Positions 36,358 through 44,079 are shown, counted from the stretch's first letter. The stretch is 64,000 bases of DNA from Bog-950 sp046329535 (GCA_046329535.1 JAXLUN010000006.1:1-64000); one strand, 5' to 3'. The notes: generated by a model from the letters alone, not told the origin. Made by a program: numbers and translations.

Positions 36358-37209
36358 ATGTATAAATTAATAACAGTTGCCCTTTTTCTTTTAACCCAAA
36401 CCACCCGGGCTCAAAACCTGATTAGCAACAGTAACTTTGAAACCAACGGGCAAGCCTACTGCCACGGCTGGCTGGATGCCTGCGGCAATCATCTCGACTA
36501 TCTTTGCGAAGGCCAGCAGGATTCTTTGCCCTGCAATGCCACTCACTGGGGAGCCACCCTGTATAACCAGGCGGCTCCGGGAGCAGGCCAATGGTGTATC
36601 GGTTTACGGGAGTTTCAAAACCTGCCCGTTAGTATCACCACTGTACTGACCGGTCAGTTCAAAGGGGTGTTTGAGTTTAAAGCCTGGATGCGGCTGGATA
36701 CCATCGGCACTTATGGTTCGGTGATTATCACTACCCGAAACGGAATTGATTATACCGGTCAGCATTATGCGCTGGGGACTAATCCGGTGAATCCATACGG
36801 CTGGAAACAACTGGTTTTTCGCGACACCATCAAGACCCTCAGCGATACCATTTTGATTCAGTTAAGCAAAGCCGGAAACAACAACTGGCCGGTTCCGCCA
36901 CCCAGCCGCGCCTTTTTCGATATGGCCGAGTTCAGCATGGTTGAATCCTGGACCGGAACAGAGGACCCTTCTGCCGATAAGGCTGTTGATTTCTTTCCCA
37001 ATCCATTCTCTAATCAACTTAACTGCAAGCCGGGCAGCTCTGAGCCCTGCACGCTTACGTTATGCAATGTGTTGGGCCAAGCGGTTCTGCAACAGAGCGG
37101 CACCCATCTTCTTACTTTGCCAACCGAATCGCTGGCCAGCGGTGTTTATATGTATCAACTCAGATATCCGAACGGGTTACTGAAAACCGGACGATTAGTA
37201 AAACCATAA
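36358..37209 (+). CDS. Secreted T9SS type A cargo protein (paralogue 2)
   Basis: 283 aa from the ATG at 36358 (MYKLITVALFLLTQTTRAQ). An upstream in-frame ATG at 36262 would add 32 residues ahead of the signal peptide and is rejected. It parallels the previous gene throughout: NLISNSNFETNGQAYCHGW, CGNHLDYLCEG, GAGQWCIGLREF, FDMAEFSMVESW, and a C-terminal sorting domain (DFFPNPFSNQLNC ... LASGVYMYQLRYPNGLLKTG). The shared Cys positions probably form disulfides. The tandem pair is a local duplication, and the cargo domain differs most in the loops between strands. No catalytic motif is seen. Confidence 0.82.
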   Translation: MYKLITVALFLLTQTTRAQNLISNSNFETNGQAYCHGWLDACGNHLDYLCEGQQDSLPCNATHWGATLYNQAAPGAGQWCIGLREFQNLPVSITTVLTGQFKGVFEFKAWMRLDTIGTYGSVIITTRNGIDYTGQHYALGTNPVNPYGWKQLVFRDTIKTLSDTILIQLSKAGNNNWPVPPPSRAFFDMAEFSMVESWTGTEDPSADKAVDFFPNPFSNQLNCKPGSSEPCTLTLCNVLGQAVLQQSGTHLLTLPTESLASGVYMYQLRYPNGLLKTGRLVKP

Positions 37210-37230
37210 ACCCATCTTATCAACCCCGAT

Positions 37231-37812
37231 ATGTCTGCCCCTGAAATAGAAAGCTTTTGTCCGGCCAGCCGTGCGGAGTGGAGAGCCTGGTTAAAGAAAC
37301 ATCACCTGCGTAAAACTTCGGTGTGGCTCATTTGCTATAAGAAGAAATCGAACAAGCCCTCGCTGAGCTGGAGCGAAGCTGTGGAAGAAGCGCTTTGCTT
37401 TGGCTGGATAGACAGCGTTCGCAAACCGATAGACGAAGAAAAGTTTATGCAGTTTTTCGGCAAGCGGAAAGCCCGCGGCACCTGGTCTAAAGTGAATAAA
37501 GAAAAGGTGGCGCAGCTGATTCAGGCCGGGCTCATGATGCCGGCCGGTTTGCAAAGCATAGAACTGGCCAAACAAAACGGCTCGTGGACTATTTTAGACC
37601 AGGTAGAAGAGCTGCACATTGCGCCCGATTTACAGGCGGCCTTCGATGCTCTGCCCGGCTCGGGCGAGTTCTTCCATCGTTTAAGTAAGTCGGTGCGCAA
37701 GGCTATTTTGCAATGGCTGGTGCTGGCCAAATTACCCGCTACCCGGCAGAAACGTATTCAGGAAATTGCCTCGCTGGCAGCTCAAGGGCAAAAGCCCAAG
37801 CAGTTCAGGTAA
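37231..37812 (+). CDS. YdeI/OmpD-associated family protein
   Basis: 193 aa, cytosolic. The family is recognised from the WRAWLKKHH ... SVWLICYKKKSNKPSLSWSE ... ALCFGWIDSVRKPID ... RKARGTWSKVNKEKV pattern and the C-terminal Lys/Arg-rich helix with repeated small domains (FFHRLSKSVRKAILQWLVLA). In other bacteria members are linked to acid or peptide stress, but the molecular activity is not known. The ATG at 37231 is 21 bp after the T9SS cargo gene, so it may be read from the same transcript. Confidence 0.88.
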   Translation: MSAPEIESFCPASRAEWRAWLKKHHLRKTSVWLICYKKKSNKPSLSWSEAVEEALCFGWIDSVRKPIDEEKFMQFFGKRKARGTWSKVNKEKVAQLIQAGLMMPAGLQSIELAKQNGSWTILDQVEELHIAPDLQAAFDALPGSGEFFHRLSKSVRKAILQWLVLAKLPATRQKRIQEIASLAAQGQKPKQFR

Positions 37813-37829
37813 GGTATGGCCCGGATGTT

Positions 37830-37837
37830 TATATTTG
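37830..37837 (+). promoter_or_regulatory. Candidate -7 promoter box for the DUF1330 gene
   Basis: TATATTTG matches the Bacteroidota TAnnTTTG box exactly and ends 29 nt before the ATG at 37867. Only a weak TTC is found near the -33 position. Confidence 0.4.
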
Positions 37838-37866
37838 ACCTTATTCATTAACCTAAACACAACCTG

Positions 37867-38175
37867 ATGAGCGATTCTAAAACCTTCTTAATTATTAATG
37901 CGGTACCTAATACCGATGACTTACCCAGCTTTCAAAGCTACCTGAAACAGATTGTGGGTATTATTACCAAGTTTGGCGGCACCAACATGCAGCGCTTTAA
38001 AACAGTGGAGCAGATTATGGGCCGGGGAGGCATTAAGGCCATTGCGGTATTTGAGTTTCCCAACGCACAGGCTATTAAAGATATGTATGCCAGCGAAGAT
38101 TTCAACTCCCTGAACGAGTTGCGCCAAAAAGCCTATAAGCAGGAAGTTGATTTGATGATTTGCGAAACTTTGTAA
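37867..38175 (+). CDS. DUF1330-like small protein
   Basis: 102 aa with a ferredoxin-like (dimeric alpha/beta barrel) pattern: FLIINAVPNTDDLPSFQSYL ... GGTNMQRFKTVEQIMG ... KAIAVFEFPNAQAIKDMYAS ... NELRQKAYK. The spacing and the FEFPN-AQAIKDMY block fit DUF1330, a family of unknown function. No signal peptide. A hairpin terminator follows 24 bp after the stop. Confidence 0.78.
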   Translation: MSDSKTFLIINAVPNTDDLPSFQSYLKQIVGIITKFGGTNMQRFKTVEQIMGRGGIKAIAVFEFPNAQAIKDMYASEDFNSLNELRQKAYKQEVDLMICETL

Positions 38176-38198
38176 ATCTTTTTTTACATTCGGTTATT

Positions 38199-38234
38199 AC
38201 AACAGCAGCACCCCGTAAGGTGCTGTTGTTGTTT
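38199..38234 (+). terminator. Hairpin terminator, copy 1 of an identical pair
   Basis: Stem of 14 bp with one G-T pair (ACAACAGCAGCACC at 38199-38212; right arm 38219-38232) and a 6-nt loop CCGTAA. The 36-nt sequence recurs exactly at 38703-38738, on the far side of the ferredoxin gene. Confidence 0.75.
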
Positions 38235-38394
38235 AAAAGGCCTGCTGATTCCTTTGTATGGCCGGTTTTAGCCGCCCCACTGTAGGTGGTTAGGCTGATA
38301 ACAACGGGCCCGCCACCTGCCGAACAGGCTGAGCAAAATCATTGTTTCGCTGGCTTCTATCGGTTTAATTAGTGCCGTTCAATAGCTCTTCGAG

Positions 38395-38655
38395 ATGGCT
38401 CCTTTAATCCCTCATATAGACCTGAATAAATGCGATGGCCGCGGGTTTTGCACGCATGTTTGTCAGCACGGGGTGTTTGAGATAAAACCTATCAGCCGGA
38501 AGCAGTATGCCGAGTTATCTGTGATGGGTAAACTGAATGTCCTGTTGGGCAACAACCGCAAAGCCGTAGCGGTAAATCCGGAGCGCTGTCAAAATTGCGG
38601 ACTATGCGTCAGTGAATGTCCGAAGCAGGCTATCACTTTATTACCGGTTGACTAA
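38395..38655 (+). CDS. 2[4Fe-4S] ferredoxin-like protein
   Basis: 86 aa with two Cys clusters, CDGRGFCTHVC (about 14-24) and CQNCGLCVSECP (about 66-77), separated by ~40 residues. Together they provide eight Cys for two [4Fe-4S] clusters. The first cluster has CxxxxC spacing rather than CxxC, which is a known variant. It is a small electron carrier without an adjacent oxidoreductase partner. The gene is isolated between two identical hairpin terminators, 219 bp after the DUF1330 gene, in a region with no other gene. Confidence 0.85.
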   Translation: MAPLIPHIDLNKCDGRGFCTHVCQHGVFEIKPISRKQYAELSVMGKLNVLLGNNRKAVAVNPERCQNCGLCVSECPKQAITLLPVD

Positions 38656-38702
38656 GCCTTTTAAAATTCGCCCAAACGCCCTTCTGTGCGTAACCGATAT
38701 AA

Positions 38703-38738
38703 ACAACAGCAGCACCCCGTAAGGTGCTGTTGTTGTTT
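38703..38738 (+). terminator. Hairpin terminator, copy 2 of an identical pair
   Basis: Identical over 36 nt to 38199-38234, including the loop and the TTGTTGTTT tail. It terminates the ferredoxin gene and also faces the 3' end of the truncated gene on the minus strand. Confidence 0.75.
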
Positions 38739-38770
38739 TCATAACCCGATATAAAGAATAAACCCTGTTT

Positions 38771-39405
38771 TTACTGGCAAACCAGGCTCATGTCCGGGCC
38801 CAACTGACTAACCCCGGCTGTGTTACCGGCAAAAAAGTAGAACCAATATTCGGTTTTAGAGTCGAGATTATTGACAGTTTTTTTGCGCCCCTTGGTTAGT
38901 ATCAATCTGAAATTACCATCAAAGCCATCGAGCGTAAACGTGCCGTTATCCATATTAATAGCTCCTGCAATCGGCTTATCGGTTACCACACAACCATAAT
39001 AACTGCCACCCGCCACGGATTTAGCTGTAGCAATTAAAGTGCCTTTAGGGCCAAATTCAATTTTTTCTACCCCCGGTGCATCGGGCAGCACAGCCTGCGT
39101 ATCGCCCGTTTTAGTAGGCGTATAGCCTGCCAGCACAATAATACCTTCGGTTAGCCCCGGCAGGGCATCTACATATTCAGCCGTGTCATCCAGGCCTTTC
39201 ATTAAATTATCGCGGGCAATTATATAGGCTCCCTTCTGGCCTTTACCTCCGTTTTTATACGCCTCATATTTGTTATGAAAATCTTCTACCGTGGTTTCGA
39301 AGGTAGCTTTTACCACCGGTGGGGAGGTAAAAGTAGTGGCATGGTCGTAAATGCCGGTAGCTACACCGTGAACAAAAGTTTCCAGGTCGGCACCGTTAAA
39401 CCCCT
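38771..39405 (-). pseudogene. 5'-truncated gene interrupted by the RAYT element
   Basis: The frame is open from the insertion point (39403) to 38771. It starts FNGADLETFVHGVATGIYDH and continues through TFETTVEDFHNKYEAYKNGG, GYIIARDNL-like and a C-terminal fibronectin-like region (LDSKTEYWFYFFAGNTAGVS). No start codon is left before the element. A GTG at 39316 could give a 181-aa remnant, but the sequence upstream of it is plainly coding. The missing start is probably on the other side of the element: TTG GCA AGG GTG CGA TTT TCC on the minus strand at 40168-40148. Rejoined, the reading would be MARVRFS-GFNGADLE. Not recognised beyond resembling short uncharacterised Bacteroidota proteins with an alpha-helical start and a beta-sandwich end. 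Confidence 0.6.
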
Positions 39406-39473
39406 ACTCGTCCTCGTTTGAAGGGTGGGTTGGCGGCAGCAACGAGGATGATAGGGTTTTGCATTTGTAATGC
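39406..39473 (+). repeat. Left inverted end of the RAYT element
   Basis: Starts ACTCGTCCTCGTTTG and ends GCATTTGTAATGC. It contains the hairpin arms TCGTCCTCGTT and AACGAGGATGA. It matches the right end in inverted orientation with scattered mismatches concentrated in the hairpin loop. Confidence 0.75.
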
Positions 39474-39506
39474 CACCACTCTGCCATTATATCAGCCTGA
39501 AAAAAC

Positions 39507-40063
39507 ATGTCAGGCGACCGATACTTTATAAGTGACCAAAACGCTGTTTATTTTGTAATATTTACGGTGGTAGATTGGGTAGATGTATTTACACGAACCG
39601 TTTATAAAAACATCATTACCGATAACCTGAATTTTTGTATTGAGAATAAAGGCTTAGAGGTATACTGCTGGTGCCTGATGAGCAATCATTTACATGCCAT
39701 TTTACAAGCACGAGAGGGTTACCAACTCTCCGGCATTATCCGCGATTATAAAAACATACATCCAAGAAGATAGTAGAAGCGATACAAGCCGAAGCCGAAA
39801 GCCGTAAAGAATGGATGCTTCACCGCTTTGAATGGGCTGGTAAACAAAATGCCCGAATTACCAACTATAAGTTTTGGCAGGAAAGCAATCATGCTATAGA
39901 ATTGGATGCTTATACTCCTGATATTTTTGATTCTAAATTTAACTACACGCACGACAACCCGGTAAGAGCGGGCATAGTAGATGAAGCGAAGTATTATCTT
40001 TACAGTTCGGCACGCGATTATGCTGGCTTAAAGGGGTTGGTAAATATTAAAATGATTGATTAA
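39507..40063 (+). pseudogene. RAYT transposase (IS200-like), frameshifted
   Basis: REP-associated tyrosine transposase split into two frames (39507-39773 and 39775-40063). The HUH metal motif is seen as CLMSNHLHAIL, followed by GIIRDYK. Adding one A to the AAAAA run at 39750-39754 joins it to HTSKKIVEAIQAEAESRKEWMLHRF and then to NARITNYKFWQESNHAIEL and FNYTHDNPVRAGIVDEAKYY, all expected blocks of the family. The total of about 186 aa is normal. The slip site lacks a standard -1 frameshift heptamer, so the change is either inactivating or a base-calling error. Confidence 0.8.
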
Positions 40064-40077
40064 AAGGTATTAAATAT

Positions 40078-40146
40078 GCATGACAAATGCAAAACCTAAT
40101 CATCCTCGTTGCTTCGCATAAGGCTACCCGCCAAACGAGGACGAGT
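40078..40146 (-). repeat. Right inverted end of the RAYT element
   Basis: Read on the minus strand it starts ACTCGTCCTCGTTTG and ends GCATTTGTCATGC, with the same hairpin arms as the left end. It ends just 5 bp after GAGGACGAGT on the plus strand. Confidence 0.75.
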
Positions 40147-40319
40147 GGGAAAATCGCACCCTTGCCAAGCCGCAGAATGTCAGGCTATGACATAACTCGA
40201 AAGAAAACAGGTTAGATGAGGAAACCGAATACATTTAAGTAAATTCACAGTGTGCCATGGTGGTCACGCTAGAACGGCACACAAACAGCAATAACAGGAC
40301 AACAATAATTTTGACAATA

Positions 40320-41047
40320 GTGAAAAACCTAACAATATTTCTACTGACACTGGCAGCATTTAGTTCATACGGACAAGACAAGACCAAAGAAACTCCTAGT
40401 GCGGGCTTCAAGAGAATTCAAATCGGCATCAATATTTCACCTGACGGTTGTTTCCGGACACTGAAAAACAATGACGGCAGTTCATCAAGCGACTTAGTTA
40501 TTGACCAGAGAAATAAATCGAGACGGTAAAGGTGGGCTACACCGCAGGACTGAATGTTTGCTTCAATATCAAAAAAATTGTCGGCTTAGAGACAGGCATT
40601 CAATATTCAAACAAGGGCTATCAGACAAAGAAACAAGATTTAGTTTTCGGTCAACCTGGTTCCAACTTGCCCATACAATCAAAATTCGTTTACGACTTCC
40701 ATTGTATAGACATCCCGGTAAAAGTAAACTTCACGATTGGCAAAAAGAAAGTTCGCTTCTTCACAAGCGTTGGCTTGACGACAAATATTTTCATCAAAGA
40801 AATGCTGACAAGTTTTTGGTATTACTCAAACCGCACCGACAAAAAAACAAGTCCGGCAGGCTATGACTACAAAAAAGTAAACATCTCACTGACAATAAGT
40901 GTTGGCATTGACTACAAAATAAATGACCGGATGAACCTGCGAGTGGAACCAACTTTCAGATACGGAGTTTTAAAAATTATTGACACACCAGTAACAGGTT
41001 ATTTGTACAGTGGCGGACTAAACATTAGTTATTACTTTGGACTATAA
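40320..41047 (+). pseudogene. Outer-membrane beta-barrel protein, frameshifted
   Basis: A GTG at 40320 opens a signal peptide (MKNLTIFLLTLAAFSSYGQ). The frame runs to a stop at 40529. From 40517 another frame carries on (ETVKVGYTAGLNVCFNIKKIVGLETGIQYSNKG-type strands) to 41047. Adding one A in AAATAAATCG (40511-40520) joins them into a 242-aa protein typical of the outer-membrane-beta-barrel/PorT-like family: short amphipathic strands, the IDIPVKVNF motif and a C-terminal GGLNISYYFGL ending. In pieces, the second part (171 aa with a GTG start at 40532) would lack its signal peptide. It lies 170 bp right of the RAYT element. Confidence 0.72.
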
Positions 41048-41202
41048 AAATGACTGCAAATATTGACCAACATACCGCAATGAAATTGGCAAACACCCGT
41101 ATGGGGGCAAACTATAAAAATAAGATTGGGGGAGCATGACAATGCGTACATACGCATCATCACCATCCGCAATTTTTAGTTGAATATTAAATTTGAATAA
41201 CC

Positions 41203-41592
41203 ATGAATCCGGTAGTACATTTTGAGCTTCCATATAAGGATGCAAAAAGAATCGCAAAATTTTATTCCAACAGTTTTGGTTGGCAAATCACCGATTTAGG
41301 AGAACAATCGGGCAATTACATTTTAGCCAAAACAGCCATGAAGGATGCCAAACCGGGGTTTCCGGCCAGAACCATTGATGGTGGTTTTTATCCCGTTAAA
41401 CCCCATTGGCCAAGTCAATACCCATCTATCGTGATTGGAGTAGGCAATATCAAGGAAGCAATAGAAAAAATTAGCAAGAATGGCGGTACGGTTTTAGGAG
41501 AGCCTATAGATATTCCAGATTTTGGTCTTTATGTTTCTTTCTTAGATACCGAAGGAAACCGAAATAGTATCATTCAACCCCAAGGCATGTAA
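41203..41592 (+). CDS. VOC family (glyoxalase/bleomycin resistance-like) protein
   Basis: 129 aa with the two beta-alpha-beta-beta-beta modules of the vicinal-oxygen-chelate fold: VVHFELPYKDAKRIAKFYSN ... FGWQITDLG in the first half and SIVIGVGNIKEAIEKISKNG ... GLYVSFLDTEGNRNSIIQP in the second. Putative metal ligands are His6 and Glu or Asn near the end. Members range from dioxygenases to resistance proteins, so the activity is not predictable. The ATG at 41203 is preceded by an A/T-rich leader. Confidence 0.88.
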   Translation: MNPVVHFELPYKDAKRIAKFYSNSFGWQITDLGEQSGNYILAKTAMKDAKPGFPARTIDGGFYPVKPHWPSQYPSIVIGVGNIKEAIEKISKNGGTVLGEPIDIPDFGLYVSFLDTEGNRNSIIQPQGM

Positions 41593-41715
41593 AAGTGCAG
41601 GAACAATAATTTGATTGCTGTTTGCAGCCCTATAAGATTGGGGGGGGGGTAAAGCGATAAAGCCGATGAGGGCTTGGCTATTCAAGTCCCCTGGAGGACA
41701 TTTAGGGGTTTTAAT

Positions 41716-42186
41716 TTATTGATAACGTATCTTCCCTTCGGTAATCACTATTGAGTCGGTATTAAAAGTATCGTACAATACCCCCGAAAAATCAGCTTCA
41801 ATGTTTTTAATATCACTTAATGCCGAAGGAGAGATGCTTAAAACCGTCACGGTGCCATGCGATTGGGGTCTGAGAGAATTAGCTGAATAAGGAAGAACAA
41901 CTCCCGACTTTAACATCAGGCTGGTTAAACTGCCCGAAGGAATGGCATAGGTGCCCAGACCCGTTACATTATCTCTGCTCAAGCCAATATTTTCATCACC
42001 TTTCTGGCCGGTAATATTAATGCCGTTGGTGCTGATATTATACAAGCCGGCTATGTTTTTCGTGGCCGTCCACAACACCCCGTTCACCTTCATTTCGAGC
42101 GTAAAGTCTTTTTCGTCTTCGTCTTTGTTGCAACCATTAATAAAGACCATTGCCACCAGCAGTAAAATCGAAATTGTTTTGTTCAT
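41716..42186 (-). CDS. DUF6252-like lipoprotein
   Basis: 156 aa with a lipobox (LLLVAMVFINGC, Cys19), so exported and lipid-anchored. The mature part (LEMKVNGVLWTATKNIAGLY ... NITGQKGDENIGLS ... TGLGTYAIPSG) has the beta-strand pattern and KVNGVLWTA start of a family of small Bacteroidota lipoproteins (DUF6252-like). Function unknown. The gene is alone between a VOC gene and the padR operator region. The 372-bp gap downstream on the plus strand (42187-42558) holds a hairpin repeat and the padR operator, described separately. Confidence 0.7.
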   Translation of the reverse strand: MNKTISILLLVAMVFINGCNKDEDEKDFTLEMKVNGVLWTATKNIAGLYNISTNGINITGQKGDENIGLSRDNVTGLGTYAIPSGSLTSLMLKSGVVLPYSANSLRPQSHGTVTVLSISPSALSDIKNIEADFSGVLYDTFNTDSIVITEGKIRYQ

Positions 42187-42284
42187 GGGGTGTGTTTTTT
42201 AGGTATAAAAATTAGGAAGGCGAATATATATCTTTCTCAAAAATCAACGGTTGAGGTCTCCTTTTGGGGTATTCTGGGCTGTTT

Positions 42285-42311
42285 CCCTTCTCCATGCCCC
42301 ATGGAGAAGGG
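42285..42311. repeat. Perfect hairpin of REP-like type
   Basis: CCCTTCTCCATG (42285-42296), a 3-nt loop, and its exact complement (42300-42311), followed by GTGCCGAGTGCAACGAGGCG. This layout, a CCCTTCTCC hairpin plus a G-rich tail with GGCGGGTTGAGG, resembles dispersed intergenic repeats I have seen in several bacterial genomes. It is too far from either gene end to be its terminator. Confidence 0.55.
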
Positions 42312-42503
42312 TGCCGAGTGCAACGAGGCGGGTTGAGGCTACGGCTGTTTCATCCCTTTTACCGATATCCATGAACGCTTAACAAACAACACTTAACCAT
42401 TGCCCAATTACCTGATGTCTATTGTGTATAAACTGTAAAAGGCTATTTCTCAATTACCAATGCTCCTGTTTATCAGCATTTTAAGAAATATTTAATACAA
42501 AAC

Positions 42504-42535
42504 TTGCAAATGCATAATATTCTTATGTATTTTGC
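42504..42535 (+). promoter_or_regulatory. padR promoter with overlapping palindromic operator
   Basis: A TTG (42504-42506), a 21-nt spacer and TATTTTG (42528-42534) make a Bacteroidota-like promoter 24 nt before the PadR start codon. Over it lies a long imperfect palindrome: GCAAATGCATAA (42506-42517), five bases, and TTATGTATTTTGC (42523-42535), whose complement GCAAAATACATAA matches the left arm with one extra base and one mismatch. PadR proteins bind such dyads in their own promoters, so autorepression is the natural reading. Confidence 0.6.
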
Positions 42536-42558
42536 GTTATTAAAATAGAAACACCCAT

Positions 42559-42900
42559 ATGATATACTCTTCCGAACTGATAAAAGGAACCTTAAAAACC
42601 ATCGTATTAAAACTGCTGGCCGATAACAAACGCATGTATGGATACGAAATAACCCAACGGGTAAAAGAACTGACCCATGATAAAATTCAGATAACCGAAG
42701 GGGCCCTGTACCCCACCCTGCATGCACTGGAGGCCGATGGTTTGGTAACCACCGAACTGGAATACAACGGCAAACGGGCACGCAAATATTACAGCCTGAG
42801 CCCCGAGGGCAAGAACAAAACAAAAGAAAAAATTAGTGAGTTGGCCGACTTTATGAATACCATGAAATTTTTACTGGACATAGACCCCCTCACCACTTAA
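42559..42900 (+). CDS. PadR family transcriptional regulator
   Basis: 113 aa, a small winged-helix repressor. The family signature is seen in LIKGTLKTIVLKLLADNKRMYGYEI, TEGALYPTLHALEADGLVTTE and GKRARKYYSLSPEGK. PadR proteins respond to small molecules and repress nearby transport or membrane genes. The stop codon (TAA, 42898-42900) directly abuts the ATG of the membrane-protein gene at 42901, so they are coupled. A palindrome over the promoter is the probable operator. Confidence 0.92.
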   Translation: MIYSSELIKGTLKTIVLKLLADNKRMYGYEITQRVKELTHDKIQITEGALYPTLHALEADGLVTTELEYNGKRARKYYSLSPEGKNKTKEKISELADFMNTMKFLLDIDPLTT

Positions 42901-44079
42901 ATGTATTGCCTCAGTCAACAGCAAATTGATTTTATTCTTAACGACATCGGTGCACGTGGCGTTAAGATGGAGAGTCTGCAGCTCGATCTACTGGATCACA
43001 TTTGCTGTGTAATTGAGCAAAACCTCGAAGAAGATGGAGACTTCGAGGCCTTTTATGCCGCTACCATTAAAACCTTTTACCGGGACCGGTTAAGCGAAAT
43101 AGAGGATGAAACCATCAATTTATTAACCTTCAAACATTACTACATCATGAAAAAGATAATGCTTATAAGCGGTAGTTTATCCGCTATACTGCTCAGCGCA
43201 GGTATTCTGTTTAAGTTTCTGTATATGGTCGGTGCTTCGGCTCTTATTTTAAGCGGTATTGTAACCTTTAGTTTAATATTTCTGCCGCTGGTTTTTACAC
43301 TCAAAGCCCGCGAGCAACAACACACCAAAGACCGCCTCATAGTTGGTTTAGGCACATTGGCGGGTATACTGTTAAGTATGGCGGTGTTGTTTAAAGTATT
43401 TCACTGGCCCGGTGCCAATGCCCTGGGGGTTATGTTTATCGTACTAACGGGTTTGGTCTTTCTGCCGCTGTATTTCTTCAGCGGTATTCGCCACCCCGAA
43501 ACCAAGGTAAACACCATAGTAGGCTCGGTCATTATTGTGGCTTTCTGCGGCTTGTTTCTGGCCCTGGTGCGGTCGCCACATGGTACCCGTCAGCAAAACG
43601 TAACCGATACAGCCCAGTTTTTCAGACTAGAGCAGTTGTATCAAACTGAGCGCAGCCAAAATGCAGCTTACCTTAGCCAGCCGCTAACCGATACGGCATT
43701 GCAGGGCTCGCAGCAGCGTATAGATAAACTTTGCGAGCAACTCAAACAAAATTTGGTTAAAAGCGAAACCGGACAAACTGAACTGAACCATCATTTTGAG
43801 GAAGAAAACACCCTGCTCAGCGATGGACTGGTAGAAAACAGTTTTAACACCGGCACCCAATCGGGCTTTATGCGCAACGAACTGAAAAAGGAAGTAGCCC
43901 GGTACAATCAACTGCTTCAGCAGGCCGGTTACAGCCACCTGCAGCCCCTTTGGGTTAAATACACCATTCTGGAAACCGTTAACGAGCGGGTGGTAACGGC
44001 CTTGTCAGATTTTATCAGCATACAACTGGTGTTGCTGCAAAACCGCAGAGCATTGGCTGCGGCTACACCAACTTTGTAA
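42901..44079 (+). CDS. GldL-like membrane protein paired with PadR
   Basis: 392 aa. The N-terminal ~85-residue cytosolic helical domain (MYCLSQQQIDFILNDIGARG ... DHICCVIEQNLEEDGDFEAF) precedes two repeated pairs of membrane helices and a fifth helix near 205-220. The repeats carry GILFKFLYMVGASAL and VLFKVFHWPGANALG, motifs shared with the gliding/T9SS motor protein GldL, here without the rest of that protein. The C-terminal ~165 residues are soluble, charged and probably coiled coil (KLCEQLKQNLVKSETGQTEL, LKKEVARYNQLLQQAGY). It begins the base after the PadR stop codon. A PadR-regulated membrane stress sensor or transporter-like role is inference. Confidence 0.7.
   Translation: MYCLSQQQIDFILNDIGARGVKMESLQLDLLDHICCVIEQNLEEDGDFEAFYAATIKTFYRDRLSEIEDETINLLTFKHYYIMKKIMLISGSLSAILLSAGILFKFLYMVGASALILSGIVTFSLIFLPLVFTLKAREQQHTKDRLIVGLGTLAGILLSMAVLFKVFHWPGANALGVMFIVLTGLVFLPLYFFSGIRHPETKVNTIVGSVIIVAFCGLFLALVRSPHGTRQQNVTDTAQFFRLEQLYQTERSQNAAYLSQPLTDTALQGSQQRIDKLCEQLKQNLVKSETGQTELNHHFEEENTLLSDGLVENSFNTGTQSGFMRNELKKEVARYNQLLQQAGYSHLQPLWVKYTILETVNERVVTALSDFISIQLVLLQNRRALAAATPTL

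Larger units (their letters stand above)
39406..40146. mobile_element. REP-associated tyrosine transposase (RAYT) element with hairpin ends
   Basis: A 741-bp insertion carrying one IS200/Y1-type transposase gene and bounded by ~68-bp inverted repeats. Both ends begin ACTCGTCCTCGTTTG and continue with a near-matching core. Each end can also fold on itself, because TCGTCCTCGTT pairs with AACGAGGATGA 26-30 nt further in. RAYTs are known to act on such REP hairpins in single-stranded form. No target-site duplication is evident, as expected for this class. The transposase has lost a base, so the element may no longer move by itself. Confidence 0.75.

Noticed and set aside
39740..39780. Programmed -1 frameshift in the transposase
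   Set aside because: The A-run is preceded by TAT and followed by AAC, and no standard slippery heptamer in the right frame is present. Base loss is simpler.
41640..41649. Run of ten G residues
   Set aside because: Could cause phase variation, but it lies between genes and not over a promoter or start codon.
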